Assembly (NCBI RefSeq): GCF_008831505.1
Contig: NZ_CP044507.1
Location: forward strand, 682,001-746,000
Origin: Chryseobacterium sp.
GTDB lineage: Bacteria > Bacteroidota > Bacteroidia > Flavobacteriales > Weeksellaceae
Direction of reading: 5' to 3'
Length of the DNA stretch: 64,000 bases
The notes under the pieces were generated by a model, which saw only the letters and a list, made by a program, of their open reading frames with translations, ran no database searches and was not told the DNA's origin. The translations under genes were made by a program, and so were the position numbers. Each line of letters begins with the position of its first letter. The stretch's first letter is position 1. Positions 1-8,378 of this stretch are shown in pieces.

Positions 1-2
1 AT

Positions 3-206
3 GCCGACGATCTGCAGCGGTTAAAATCATCTGCTGACCGTATGAGCTTTGAAGAGAAATACATTACAAATGCGGAACTTGAGATTTCGGAGGATCCTAT
101 CATTGTTCTGCGCGATAACCGGTTTGAATCGGTGACCTCGCGCGAACGTGCCAAGTATCTTAAACATACCAAGGTATATGAAATTGGAGTTGCACGCAAA
201 ATTTAG
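3..206 (+). CDS. C-terminal end of an unidentified protein (cut by window start)
   Basis: An open frame runs from the window edge to a TAG at 204-206 and gives the last 67 residues of a protein. It begins ADDLQRLKSSADRM and ends VYEIGVARKI. The segment is charged, without a signal peptide, membrane segment or a motif I recognise. The frame is preferred over the antisense ORF because its codons look ordinary and it ends 18 bp before the convergent HPP gene. Function unknown; the start lies outside the window. Confidence 0.6.
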   Translation, partial: ADDLQRLKSSADRMSFEEKYITNAELEISEDPIIVLRDNRFESVTSRERAKYLKHTKVYEIGVARKI

Positions 207-224
207 ATAGAAGTAAAAGTGCAT

Positions 225-881
225 TTACCTCCTTCTTATTTGCCGTTTCAGCCTTCTTAGTCTGCGGCCTCTTTTTATTTGTAGGGATTGGGTTCGTACT
301 GGATTAAGAAACCAGTTAAAGGTTCGGGAAAAACGGCCGTCGTTGGGATAGACGCGCTGTGAGGTAATGTTATTTACCAGCAGGGCCACGAGTAAAAGAA
401 TAATGACACCGGCCAGCACCGGATACAGTACGTACAGATAACCCATTGCTTTTATCTGTTCCGACCCGCTTACGGCAATAAGTGCGGTAGCACCGCCGGG
501 TGGATGCAGGGTCTTGGTGAACTGCATTCCCAGGATAGACAGCGACACCGCCAATGGTGCGGTAATCCAGAGAATGTCGGGTAGCACCTGTGCAACTGTC
601 ACTCCAACCAGGGCACTCACCAGATGGCCTCCAAGCAGATTTCGCGGTTGGGCCAGCGGGCTCTGTATTACTCCGTAGATCAGCACACTGCTGGCACCGA
701 ATGACCCTATGAGAAAGAGGTTGTCATGAGCGTTTAGAAAAAAACTCTGTATGGCTGCAATGGTACCGATCCCCACAAAAGAACCCACAAAGGACCACAA
801 TTTTTCCCTGTAATCGATCAGCGTTTCTTTGTAGACCACATACCTGCTGATCCTGTAAGAACGTTTAAGCTGTTTTCTCAC
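225..881 (-). CDS. HPP family integral membrane protein
   Basis: A 218-residue inner-membrane protein with at least four hydrophobic segments and the signature LHPPGGATALIAV near residue 125, which names the HPP family. The N-terminus is short and basic (MRKQLKRSYRISRY) and the C-terminus is a strongly basic tail (RGRRLRRLKRQIRRR), both expected to be cytoplasmic. Plant and cyanobacterial HPP members have been linked to nitrite transport, but most bacterial members have no assigned substrate, so no transport role is claimed. It converges with the partial gene at the window start and stands alone, 71 bp downstream of the phosphorylase-like gene on the same strand. Confidence 0.85.
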   Translation of the reverse strand: MRKQLKRSYRISRYVVYKETLIDYREKLWSFVGSFVGIGTIAAIQSFFLNAHDNLFLIGSFGASSVLIYGVIQSPLAQPRNLLGGHLVSALVGVTVAQVLPDILWITAPLAVSLSILGMQFTKTLHPPGGATALIAVSGSEQIKAMGYLYVLYPVLAGVIILLLVALLVNNITSQRVYPNDGRFSRTFNWFLNPVRTQSLQIKRGRRLRRLKRQIRRR

Positions 882-952
882 GATGGCTTCCTCTTCTCAT
901 CATAAACTGTAATTGACCCTGGCGTCTCCTGAATATCACCCCGCTCATCCAG

Positions 953-2620
953 TTACGGTTTTGTTTCGTAAATTTTCTTATAATATTCATCAGCCATACG
1001 GTCACTGTTAAAGGCGTCTTTCACGTCATCCATGGCTTGCCACTGGATTTGCCTCCATTTTTCGGGATGCTCATAGTAGGTGGGTACGATTTCATTTTCC
1101 AGCAGATCATACAGTTTCTGCATATCATAACGGTCCTGTTCATATACACTCATTTCAGTATAGTCTGCCTTGGGAACTACAAATGAGTTCTCACCATGTC
1201 GCGCGAATTCCGGAATCCAGCCGTCGTCTGTTGATAAGTTTACCGACGCGTTCATTGCCGCGGTCATTCCGGAAGTCCCGGACGCTTCCCGCGGTACACG
1301 AGGATTGTTCAGCCACAGATCTGAACCCTGTTTCATCAGTTTGCTCAGGGCCAGTTCATAACCTGTAAGTACGGCCATATTCTTGAAATATTTACTTTCC
1401 TCCACCAGTGTGTTGAACATGGAGATGGCTGAATAATCCATAGGATAGGGTTTTCCGGCCCAAATAATCTGCACAGGATACTTTGGGTGGTTCAGCAGTT
1501 TTTCAAATCTTGCTCTGTCGTGCAGCAACAGATCTGCACGCTTATAGCCGGCAAAACGTCTTGCCCAAACAATGGTAAAGACTTCCGGATCAAAAAGTTT
1601 TCCGCACTGGTCTGCCACAGTTTTGAACAGCCGTTTTTTTATGTGCTTCTTTCTCAGGTCAAAAAGGCCGTGATCGTTATTTTGCCTGGCATCGTAAAGC
1701 GGTTTGTCTGACCAGTACCTGAATTCCTGGGCATTGGTAATGGACGTTATTTCGCAGATTCCCTGATACTTGCCCCACATGGCGCGCGAAACATGACCAT
1801 GCAACTCGGAAACTCCGTTGGCGATTCTTGCAAGCCTAAGCGCACAAAGTGAATGGTTAAATAACTCAGGATCACTACCTCCCTCTATCTCTTTTACCTT
1901 TTCCTTACTGAGACCGGAAAAATAAGACATGTCATAACACATCTGGAAGTTGTGCTTTTCATTACCTGCTTCTTCGGGGGTGTGGGTAGTGAAGACCAAC
2001 TTTTCCCGAACCTTGCCAAGATCACCACCATATTTTTTCAGCAGGTGAAAAGCAGCGGGCAGTCCGTGTGCTTCATTCAAGTGATAGACATCTCTGTCAA
2101 GATTCAGTTCTTCCAGGAGTCGGGCCCCACCTTTACCAAGTAAAATATACTGCGCGATTTTTGTGGATTCGTTGGCATCGTACAGTCTGTGACAGATCGT
2201 TTTTGAAAGATGATCGTTTTCCGGCACATCTGTCGAAAGAAAGAATATGGGCGCGGTGTTAAAGATTTCAGGATCCAGATAAAATACTTTAACCCACACC
2301 TTGGCCGAATGTATTTCGATCTGGAATTTCAGTTCGGTGTCTGTAAGAAAGGTGTACATTTTCCGCGTCCAAGTGGGCTGAAGGGTTTGGTCGTGATTTC
2401 TTGCCTGATCGTAATATCCGAATTTCCACAGGATTCCTATACCAACGAGATTCTGTTTCAGGTTGTACGCACTTCGCATATGGGAGCCTGCAAGAAAACC
2501 AAGTCCACCGGAATAGATTTTAAGCGCCTGGTCAATCGCGAACTCCATTGAAAAATAGGCTGTCTTTTTCGAGTATCCGCTGTTTACCTCATACGGTAGT
2601 ACGTAGTTCTTAAAATCCAT
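953..2620 (-). CDS. Alpha-glucan phosphorylase-like protein lacking the PLP lysine
   Basis: A 555-residue protein of the short (GlgP, TIGR02094-like) alpha-glucan phosphorylase type. It has the N-terminal SMEFAIDQALKIYSGGLG segment, HLNEAHG near residue 182, FTTHTPEEAGN near 211, and the C-terminal WARRFAGYKRADLLL and EASGTSGM blocks. Phosphorylases bind pyridoxal phosphate through a lysine in EASGTxxMK; here the codon is ACC, giving EASGTSGMT, so the cofactor lysine is missing. The rest of the block (AAMNAS, then DDGWIPEF) is intact, so this is not decay. It may act as a glucan-binding or glycosyltransferase-like protein instead of a classical phosphorylase. The start (MDFKNYV) lies about 30 bp behind a -7 box. 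It is a single gene. Confidence 0.85.
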   Translation of the reverse strand: MDFKNYVLPYEVNSGYSKKTAYFSMEFAIDQALKIYSGGLGFLAGSHMRSAYNLKQNLVGIGILWKFGYYDQARNHDQTLQPTWTRKMYTFLTDTELKFQIEIHSAKVWVKVFYLDPEIFNTAPIFFLSTDVPENDHLSKTICHRLYDANESTKIAQYILLGKGGARLLEELNLDRDVYHLNEAHGLPAAFHLLKKYGGDLGKVREKLVFTTHTPEEAGNEKHNFQMCYDMSYFSGLSKEKVKEIEGGSDPELFNHSLCALRLARIANGVSELHGHVSRAMWGKYQGICEITSITNAQEFRYWSDKPLYDARQNNDHGLFDLRKKHIKKRLFKTVADQCGKLFDPEVFTIVWARRFAGYKRADLLLHDRARFEKLLNHPKYPVQIIWAGKPYPMDYSAISMFNTLVEESKYFKNMAVLTGYELALSKLMKQGSDLWLNNPRVPREASGTSGMTAAMNASVNLSTDDGWIPEFARHGENSFVVPKADYTEMSVYEQDRYDMQKLYDLLENEIVPTYYEHPEKWRQIQWQAMDDVKDAFNSDRMADEYYKKIYETKP

Positions 2621-2650
2621 AGTTCGGTTCTTTTGTGTAATTAGACCTGC

Positions 2651-2658
2651 AAATATAA
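2651..2658 (-). promoter_or_regulatory. -7 promoter box of the phosphorylase-like gene
   Basis: The minus strand reads TATATTTG, a match to the Bacteroidota -7 consensus TAnnTTTG, about 30 bp upstream of the ATG at 2620. The match is to consensus only; no transcript data are available. Confidence 0.5.
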
Positions 2659-2702
2659 ATAATTAATGGAGCCGGCCGCTTTAGAATGCGACTGTACACT
2701 GG

Positions 2703-3542
2703 TTACCATGTCTTAATAAGTTCGGGAAGCAGTCCCGTATATCCGTAACGCAGTAAGCCAATAAATGCCAGGAGGAAGATCGCCAGAATAATATAAATTA
2801 AGGCAATGATGTAGGAAAGGAACATGGACCAGAAGGACCGCAAAACGATGTAGCGTTTTTTGGTACCTTGGCAGAACTGAATCAGTGAAGCCGTAATCAG
2901 CAGCCAGGAAATAAAATAGAACCAGAATATGCTGATGCCTGCGAGCACTCGAAAAGGTATAAAGAATACATACACAGCCAGTGACTGCGCTGTAAGGAAG
3001 AGCAGGATTAACAGCCACTCTGCGTAATTATATTTATATTTCCGGAATCCCAGATAGAATCCAAATGCTGCGGCGGGCAGCATCAGTAGGACGGTAATGG
3101 CAAAATGCCCGCCCAGCCAATTGAAAATTTCTCTGAAATATTCAATAAAACCCTGGAAGTCCATATAATCGCCCGCAGAATTCTCGGTAATTTCCGTTGT
3201 GATCAGGTCATTGTCCTCAACCTTCGATTTTTCCGGTTTAAGAAGATATTGAATAAGAGAACAAAGAGATCCCAGAATGACCACTAGAAGCAACGGTTTA
3301 AAACGCTGCTGCCTTTTGCCGTTCAGATAATCCCTCAGCATATGTCCGGGCCGCGTGAAAAGCTGTTTCAGGGTATAGAAGATACCGCTGTCTACGTGGA
3401 AAATTCCGTGCTGAATTTCGTGAATGAGAAAATGAAAATCAATGCGTTGTGTGGCAGTCTTTTGGCCACATTGGTGGCAGAACTTCTGATGCAATAGCAG
3501 GTGTTGTCTACAGTTCTTGCATCTTTTTTCAGGTTGGATCAT
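2703..3542 (-). CDS. DUF3667 zinc-ribbon membrane protein
   Basis: A 279-residue protein with an N-terminal zinc ribbon, CKNCRQHLLLHQKFCHQC (two CxxC knuckles at residues 8-27), followed by the conserved DUF3667 stretch around FTRPGHMLRDYLNGKRQQRF at residues 62-81. Four or more transmembrane segments then follow, with a polar loop at residues 105-130. This arrangement is typical of DUF3667 proteins, which are common in Bacteroidota and have no established role. It is a lone gene downstream of a roughly 280-bp spacer that also holds the control region of the divergent cupin gene. Confidence 0.8.
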   Translation of the reverse strand: MIQPEKRCKNCRQHLLLHQKFCHQCGQKTATQRIDFHFLIHEIQHGIFHVDSGIFYTLKQLFTRPGHMLRDYLNGKRQQRFKPLLLVVILGSLCSLIQYLLKPEKSKVEDNDLITTEITENSAGDYMDFQGFIEYFREIFNWLGGHFAITVLLMLPAAAFGFYLGFRKYKYNYAEWLLILLFLTAQSLAVYVFFIPFRVLAGISIFWFYFISWLLITASLIQFCQGTKKRYIVLRSFWSMFLSYIIALIYIILAIFLLAFIGLLRYGYTGLLPELIKTW

Positions 3543-3660
3543 CAGTTTGTTTTTATCAAAATTAATAAAAGTGATGCAACACTGTTGTGATATTTTGATG
3601 AATTATGGGATTATAATGAAGATTAATCAGTTATGCATAGGGTCGGAAAGGGTATATTTT

Positions 3661-3716
3661 GGTGTCATCAGCTCACACCGCCCCGGTCTTGCCTGAAATG
3701 CGCCTCATGTCAGGTA
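3661..3716. other. Two adjacent stem-loops in the spacer upstream of the cupin gene
   Basis: GGTGT (3661-3665) pairs with ACACC (3675-3679). About ten bases further, 3690-3696 pairs with 3710-3716 through seven pairs including one G-T, with an inner ATG/CAT extension. No U-tract follows on the + strand, so these are not obvious terminators. They could be part of a small RNA or just chance structure. Confidence 0.25.
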
Positions 3717-3731
3717 GGTGAAATTGACGTG

Positions 3732-3760
3732 TTGATAAATATCACAACTGATTTAAATCA
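3732..3760 (+). promoter_or_regulatory. Two tandem FNR-type dyads
   Basis: TTGAT-AAAT-ATCAC (3732-3745) differs by one base from the FNR consensus TTGAT-N4-ATCAA. Sixteen bp downstream, TGAT-TTAA-ATCA (3749-3760) is a perfect palindrome of the same form. A TAAATTTA -7-like box follows at 3795, so the second dyad centre lies 40.5 bp upstream of it, one helical turn further than the dyads of the nos region. The sites are seen; binding by a CRP/FNR protein is inference. Confidence 0.4.
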
Positions 3761-3794
3761 CTAATAATTAAAGTATTATGATATGCTTCAGCTG

Positions 3795-3802
3795 TAAATT
3801 TA
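3795..3802 (+). promoter_or_regulatory. -7-like promoter box of the cupin gene
   Basis: TAAATTTA matches TAnnTTTG except for the last base and lies 19 bp upstream of the ATG at 3822. The same variant box is used by the fasciclin gene at 52920. Confidence 0.4.
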
Positions 3803-3821
3803 CATACCTAAACCTGTAGCA

Positions 3822-4391
3822 ATGAAAAGTGCTGAAAAGAGTGTACGCCTGGCAGGAATTCTCCGGCAACTCGCAGACCGCGCCCCACAGGATTTTGAGG
3901 AATTCTGTAATATGTTTTTGAATCTCAGTTATGCTGATTTTGATGACTGCTATGGGCTGTCTGACATCAGTGTCAAAACTGAAGAATGCCTCGCGGTTCC
4001 GGTTTTCCGTGGTCCCTATATCGCTGAGGTGCTCCTCTGGGGTCCGGACGCTTATACCCCTGTTTTCGATTTCCGCAAATTCAAATTCAGAATTATGGTG
4101 CTGCAGGGTGCAATTACAAAAGTGCGCTATCGTAAAAATGAAACCTATTTAGACTATGACGGTGTGGACTCCTGGTTTTGCGGTCAGCGTTTCCAGGTAA
4201 ACGGTACTTTCGTACAATCCCTTCTGAACAATTTTTATGGAAGGTCTGTCACTCTTAATTTTTATGATACCTCTGAATTTAACCTGTCTGATATACGGGT
4301 TTTTGATACTTTACAGAGGAAGGTTTTTCAGTTAAGTGGCGGGTCCTTTTCCTGTCCGTGGTATCAACCCGATGCTTTAACTGCAACCTAG
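3822..4391 (+). CDS. Cysteine dioxygenase-like cupin without metal ligands
   Basis: A 189-residue soluble protein whose middle aligns by eye with type I cysteine dioxygenase. IAEVLLWGPDAYTPVFDF, residues 68-85, matches the dioxygenase stretch LMILCWGEGHGSSIHDH. IMVLQGAITKVRY, from about residue 91, matches the strand after the HxH motif. SVTLNFY near residue 147 matches AVSLHLY. In the enzyme the iron is held by HxH and by the His of SLHLY. Here these are F-D-F and N, so all three ligands are gone while the surrounding fold residues remain. Known catalysis is therefore unlikely; a ligand-binding or structural role is inferred. Two FNR-type dyads lie upstream. The family assignment rests on pattern recognition without a search. 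Confidence 0.6.
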   Translation: MKSAEKSVRLAGILRQLADRAPQDFEEFCNMFLNLSYADFDDCYGLSDISVKTEECLAVPVFRGPYIAEVLLWGPDAYTPVFDFRKFKFRIMVLQGAITKVRYRKNETYLDYDGVDSWFCGQRFQVNGTFVQSLLNNFYGRSVTLNFYDTSEFNLSDIRVFDTLQRKVFQLSGGSFSCPWYQPDALTAT

Positions 4392-4493
4392 CTGCCTTTT
4401 GAGGTGGATCAGGTTGTTAGTGTGAATGTTAGGCTAAATTGACCATTGTGCTGTTTTTGTGAGATATAAGGTGATGAATAGAGAATAAATTGC

Positions 4494-4501
4494 TAAATTT
4501 G
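4494..4501 (+). promoter_or_regulatory. -7 promoter box of mtaB
   Basis: TAAATTTG matches TAnnTTTG exactly and ends 13 bp before the ATG at 4515, giving a very short leader as is common in Bacteroidota. Confidence 0.5.
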
Positions 4502-4514
4502 CAGTCCAGAAAGA

Positions 4515-5864
4515 ATGAGGTCCATGATCACCAAAACAGCAGCGTATCATACATTGGGTTGCAAGCTCAATTTTGCTGAAACATCAACGATAGCCAGGCA
4601 GCTTACGGCGGCAGGTTATACGCGGGTGGATTTTGACCAGGCGGCGCAGGTCTATGTTATTAATACCTGCTCTGTTACGGAGAATGCGGACCGCGAATGT
4701 AAACTGCATGTAAAGCGTGCTATGAAAGCCAATCCGGAAGGTCTGGTGGTTGTGGTAGGTTGCTATGCACAGCTTAAGCCGGGGGAAATCTCACGGATAG
4801 ATGGAGTAGACCTCGTTTTGGGTGCGCGCGAAAAATTCAATATTCTGAGTTATCTGGATGATTTGCAGAAAACTGCGCAGGAAGGTATTGTACATTCCTG
4901 CGAAATTGAAGAGGCAGATTTCTTTATCGGAAGCTACTCCATCGGCGACCGTACGCGTGCTTTCCTGAAGGTGCAGGACGGCTGCGACTATAAGTGTACT
5001 TACTGTACCATCCCTCTCGCTCGTGGCATTTCCCGTTCTGATACCATTGAGAATGTGGTGCGGAACGCTGAAGAGATTTCCCGCCGGGGGATTAAGGAAA
5101 TAGTTCTTACTGGCGTTAACATTGGCGATTATGGAAAAGGTGAATTCGGCAACAAAAAGCATGAACATACTTTTCTGGACCTTATTTCGGAACTGGACTG
5201 TGTGGACGGTATTGAAAGAATCCGGATTTCATCCATCGAGCCCAATTTACTGAAGGACGAGAGTATTGCGTTAGTGGCTGCCAGCCGCAGTTTCGTACCG
5301 CATTTCCATATTCCGCTGCAGTCGGGCAGCGATGACGTGCTGAAGAAAATGAAGCGGCGTTATCTAACCGGACTGTATGAAGACAGAATAAACAGCATCC
5401 GCAGCCTCATGCCCGATGCTGCAATAGGTGTGGATGTTATTGTAGGCTTCCCCGGAGAAACCGAGGCTCATTTTATGGAAACATATCAGTTTATAAACAG
5501 GTTGCCGGTGAGCTATCTGCATGTGTTCACCTATTCTGAAAGAGAAAATACCGAAGCTGCATCAATGGAAGGTGCAGTGCCCGTACAGGAACGCAAAAGA
5601 CGTAATAAAATGCTCAGAATCCTTTCTGAGAAAAAGAAGATGGCTTTTTATGAAAGTCAGCTTGGGAAGTCCTTCCCGGTGTTGTGGGAGCATGAAGAAA
5701 AGGACGGAATGATGTTCGGTTTTACCGAAAACTATATCCGTGTAAAAAAACCGTTTGACAAAAACTCTGTCAATCAAACAGAGACTGTAAAACTGTTCAG
5801 AACAGAACAGGATGGAACAGTTACAGTCATTCCGACATTCGAGAATTTCCTGGTCAGCGTTTAA
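4515..5864 (+). CDS. mtaB: tRNA t6A37 methylthiotransferase MtaB
   Basis: A 449-residue radical-SAM methylthiotransferase that converts t6A37 of ANN-decoding tRNAs to ms2t6A. The N-terminal UPF0004 domain carries HTLGCKLNFAET with its cysteine, a second cysteine in INTCSVTENADREC and a third in VVGCYAQ; these hold one 4Fe-4S cluster. The radical SAM cysteines are in CDYKCTYC near residue 156. A TRAM-like C-terminus ends the protein. MtaB is favoured over MiaB and RimO by the CKLNFAE pattern and the VTENADREC stretch. ATG 4515 and ATG 4524 (MITKTAAYHTLGC) are both possible starts. The gene is monocistronic and closed by a hairpin terminator. Confidence 0.92.
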   Translation: MRSMITKTAAYHTLGCKLNFAETSTIARQLTAAGYTRVDFDQAAQVYVINTCSVTENADRECKLHVKRAMKANPEGLVVVVGCYAQLKPGEISRIDGVDLVLGAREKFNILSYLDDLQKTAQEGIVHSCEIEEADFFIGSYSIGDRTRAFLKVQDGCDYKCTYCTIPLARGISRSDTIENVVRNAEEISRRGIKEIVLTGVNIGDYGKGEFGNKKHEHTFLDLISELDCVDGIERIRISSIEPNLLKDESIALVAASRSFVPHFHIPLQSGSDDVLKKMKRRYLTGLYEDRINSIRSLMPDAAIGVDVIVGFPGETEAHFMETYQFINRLPVSYLHVFTYSERENTEAASMEGAVPVQERKRRNKMLRILSEKKKMAFYESQLGKSFPVLWEHEEKDGMMFGFTENYIRVKKPFDKNSVNQTETVKLFRTEQDGTVTVIPTFENFLVSV

Positions 5865-5883
5865 AATTAATTTATTTACTTTT

Positions 5884-5913
5884 ATTCCGCTGGACTATAC
5901 CAGCGGAATTTTG
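5884..5913 (+). terminator. Intrinsic terminator of mtaB
   Basis: A perfect 10-bp stem (ATTCCGCTGG / CCAGCGGAAT, 5884-5893 and 5900-5909) with loop ACTATA is followed by a short T-rich stretch. Confidence 0.7.
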
Positions 5914-5974
5914 TTATATACCAAAACCATTCAATGAAAATCAGTTTATTAATCAATACAATTTTATTTAAATC

Positions 5975-7489
5975 ATGAGAGATAAGTTTTTAGTCTGGGG
6001 AGCCGTACTGGTAGTCGGAACACTGGTAGTATCACTGCTGATCCGGGCACATTACTGGATTCCCATTTTGCTGTTGTGCTTATATCTGCTGGGGCTGTAT
6101 AATATTACCCAGTCCAAACATGCCATACTGCGTAACTTTCCTGTTTTGGGCTATTTCCGTTATTTTTTCGAGGGTATTTCACCGGAAATGCAGCAGTATT
6201 TCATCGAAAGAGAAACAGATGGAAAGCCTTTTCCGCGCAATGAGCGTTCAGCTGCTTACCGCCGGGCCAAAAACCTGGGTGATACCGTTGCATTTGGAAC
6301 ACAGCTGGACATCAACCACAGAAAATATGAAGGTATTAAGCACTCTATCTATGCAAAATCGCCTAAAGAGGAACTGCCAAGGGTTATTGTAGGTAATGAA
6401 CAGTGCTCAAAGCCATACAGCGCTTCACTTTTCAATATTTCCGCAATGAGTTTTGGCTCGTTGAGTGACCGAGCCCAGCTTTCCCTGAACAGAGGAGCAA
6501 AGAAAGGTCAATTTTACCACAATACCGGTGAGGGAGGTATATCATCCTATCACATGGAAGGCGGCGACCTTTGCTGGCAAATAGGTACCGGCTATTTTGG
6601 ATGCCGGGACGAACATGGGAAATTCTCGCCTGAGCTTTTCGCGCAGAAGGCCAGTATTGAAAATGTAAAGATGATTGAAATTAAACTGTCGCAGGGAGCC
6701 AAGCCTGGTCATGGTGGTGTTCTTCCCGGAGTTAAAAATACACCGGAGATTGCCAAGATCAGACACGTTATGCCGGGTATGACCATTATTTCGCCACCGG
6801 GACACTCTTCATTCTCGGATGCTGCCGGTCTGCTGAGGTTTGTGCAGCAGCTTCGTGACCTTTCCGGAGGTAAACCTATTGGTTTTAAACTTTGTATTGG
6901 TGATACAAAAGAGTTTGAAGACATCTGTGTGCAGATGAACGAACTGAAAATTTATCCGGATTTTATAACCGTAGACGGCGCGGAAGGTGGAACGGGAGCA
7001 GCCCCACCGGAATTTTCCGACGGTGTGGGAATGCCTCTGGAGCCTGCTCTTATATTCGTAAATTCTACACTTACCAATTTTGGTTTGCGTGATAAATTAA
7101 GAATCATTGCCAGCGGTAAGGTGCTTACCAGTCTGGATATCCTGCGTGCAGTAGCCATGGGTGCCGATATCTGCAACAACGCGCGCGGTTTTATGTTCGC
7201 GCTGGGCTGTATACAGGCGCTGAGATGTAATACGAATGCTTGCCCTACTGGGGTGGCTACACAGGATAAGATGCTTATTAAGGGTCTTGATGTTACGGAT
7301 AAATCCGAGAGGGTATATCACTTCCATAAAAATACCTTGAGAACCTGTAATGAGCTTATAGCAGCTGCCGGCCGTGAAACCTACGAAGAGGTGGATGCCA
7401 GCATGTTCATGCGCGGTGATGAGTTTGAACATCTGTCCGATATTTATTTCCCGGATATTTTGGGTAATGTGAAGAAGAGAAATCACTGA
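5975..7489 (+). CDS. FMN-binding glutamate synthase family protein
   Basis: A 504-residue protein with an N-terminal membrane hairpin (two hydrophobic segments in residues 8-45) followed by a glutamate-synthase (GltB central/FMN) TIM barrel. Visible barrel signatures include FNISAMSFGSLSDRAQ, NTGEGGIS, KPGHGGVLPG, ISPPGHSSFSD, VDGAEGGTGAAP and the cysteine-rich CIQALRCNTNACPTGVATQ that binds the 3Fe-4S cluster in GltB. The amidotransferase and GXGXG domains of real glutamate synthase are absent, as usual for this stand-alone family. The substrate is not established, and a membrane-linked oxidoreductase role is inferred. It is a single gene closed by a strong terminator shared with the convergent lipoprotein gene. 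Confidence 0.85.
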   Translation: MRDKFLVWGAVLVVGTLVVSLLIRAHYWIPILLLCLYLLGLYNITQSKHAILRNFPVLGYFRYFFEGISPEMQQYFIERETDGKPFPRNERSAAYRRAKNLGDTVAFGTQLDINHRKYEGIKHSIYAKSPKEELPRVIVGNEQCSKPYSASLFNISAMSFGSLSDRAQLSLNRGAKKGQFYHNTGEGGISSYHMEGGDLCWQIGTGYFGCRDEHGKFSPELFAQKASIENVKMIEIKLSQGAKPGHGGVLPGVKNTPEIAKIRHVMPGMTIISPPGHSSFSDAAGLLRFVQQLRDLSGGKPIGFKLCIGDTKEFEDICVQMNELKIYPDFITVDGAEGGTGAAPPEFSDGVGMPLEPALIFVNSTLTNFGLRDKLRIIASGKVLTSLDILRAVAMGADICNNARGFMFALGCIQALRCNTNACPTGVATQDKMLIKGLDVTDKSERVYHFHKNTLRTCNELIAAAGRETYEEVDASMFMRGDEFEHLSDIYFPDILGNVKKRNH

Positions 7490-7546
7490 GAAGTTTATTC
7501 TGCTCTAGACAATCCCAGGTAAATGAACCTGAGAGTAAATAAAAAA

Positions 7547-7577
7547 GGCTGTTTCACCCGGTGAAACAGCCTTTTTT
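7547..7577 (+). terminator. Bidirectional terminator between convergent genes
   Basis: GGCTGTTTCAC (7547-7557) pairs with GTGAAACAGCC (7561-7571) around a 3-nt loop. It is flanked by A6 on the left and T6 on the right, so it can stop transcripts from both sides. Confidence 0.8.
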
Positions 7578-7593
7578 ATTTACATATTGTTGC

Positions 7594-8322
7594 TTAAGGT
7601 CTTGGCGTGGTTTTATACACCTGGAAATTGAAAACGACACTGCGGTTACGCATAGAATACCCGCTGTGGTTATAATGTGGATCTCTTGCAAAAGCCGCGC
7701 GCGAAGGAACAATAATGACACCCTGCAGATTATATCCGCTGTCATCAGTGAGGTCAAAAGCTCTGAAATGCTGCAGTGCCTCACGGAATCCTTCAATCTC
7801 ATAATAGCTTCTCTGCTTTGCCACATCAGCAGTCGCGGCATCCAGCACCGACTGTTTTACATAGTAGTAGGAGGGATCAACCTCAGGCACACCTGCGCCG
7901 TCTATCGTGCTTTTGAACATAAACGGTGCTGCAAACAGCACGTTGCCGTCCGTACTGGCGGCCAGATAGGAGTGTGATCGGGACATCAGTCTGATAATAT
8001 CTGAAGAACCAATGGCTGTGCCCGGGTCAGGCTGAGCGCCTGGACGAACAATATATACCACACCAGACGGGAGGGTCACGGGGCCCATATCGCTGAGTTT
8101 GGTGTAATTATCGTCAGCCGGATCAGTCTCGCTAAAAGCTTTAATGTTTCCTTGAGTGTCCAGATAGTGAGCGGTCAGGAATTTCTGAATGGCCTGATCG
8201 TCATAGGAATTCTGAACTTCCAGAGTTTCGGGTTCCTTATAGGTTTCCGTAGGCTCATCCTCTTTTCTGCATGAGGATAGGGCCAGCAGGAGCGCAGTAC
8301 TATATAACAGGATTTTTTTCAT
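7594..8322 (-). CDS. FKBP-like lipoprotein, probably without classical active site
   Basis: A 242-residue lipoprotein with signal peptide MKKILLYSTALLLALSSC (lipobox Cys18). The order of segments resembles Bacteroidota FKBP-type prolyl isomerase lipoproteins: a helical lead-in (DDQAIQKFLTAHYL), the strand GVVYIVRPGAQPDPG, a helix near EGFREALQHF, VIIVPSRAAF matching the FKBP stretch IIPSxLAYG, and a final strand SVVFNFQVYK. The aromatic FKBP pocket residues are not obvious, so isomerase activity is doubtful. It may be an outer-membrane folding factor related to GldI, but that is inference. It is monocistronic and convergent with the glutamate-synthase-like gene. Confidence 0.6.
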   Translation of the reverse strand: MKKILLYSTALLLALSSCRKEDEPTETYKEPETLEVQNSYDDQAIQKFLTAHYLDTQGNIKAFSETDPADDNYTKLSDMGPVTLPSGVVYIVRPGAQPDPGTAIGSSDIIRLMSRSHSYLAASTDGNVLFAAPFMFKSTIDGAGVPEVDPSYYYVKQSVLDAATADVAKQRSYYEIEGFREALQHFRAFDLTDDSGYNLQGVIIVPSRAAFARDPHYNHSGYSMRNRSVVFNFQVYKTTPRP

Positions 8323-8378
8323 TTTAAATTATTGGTTAAATTGCTGAAAATTTGTTTGACACAAAAGTATAAAAAATA

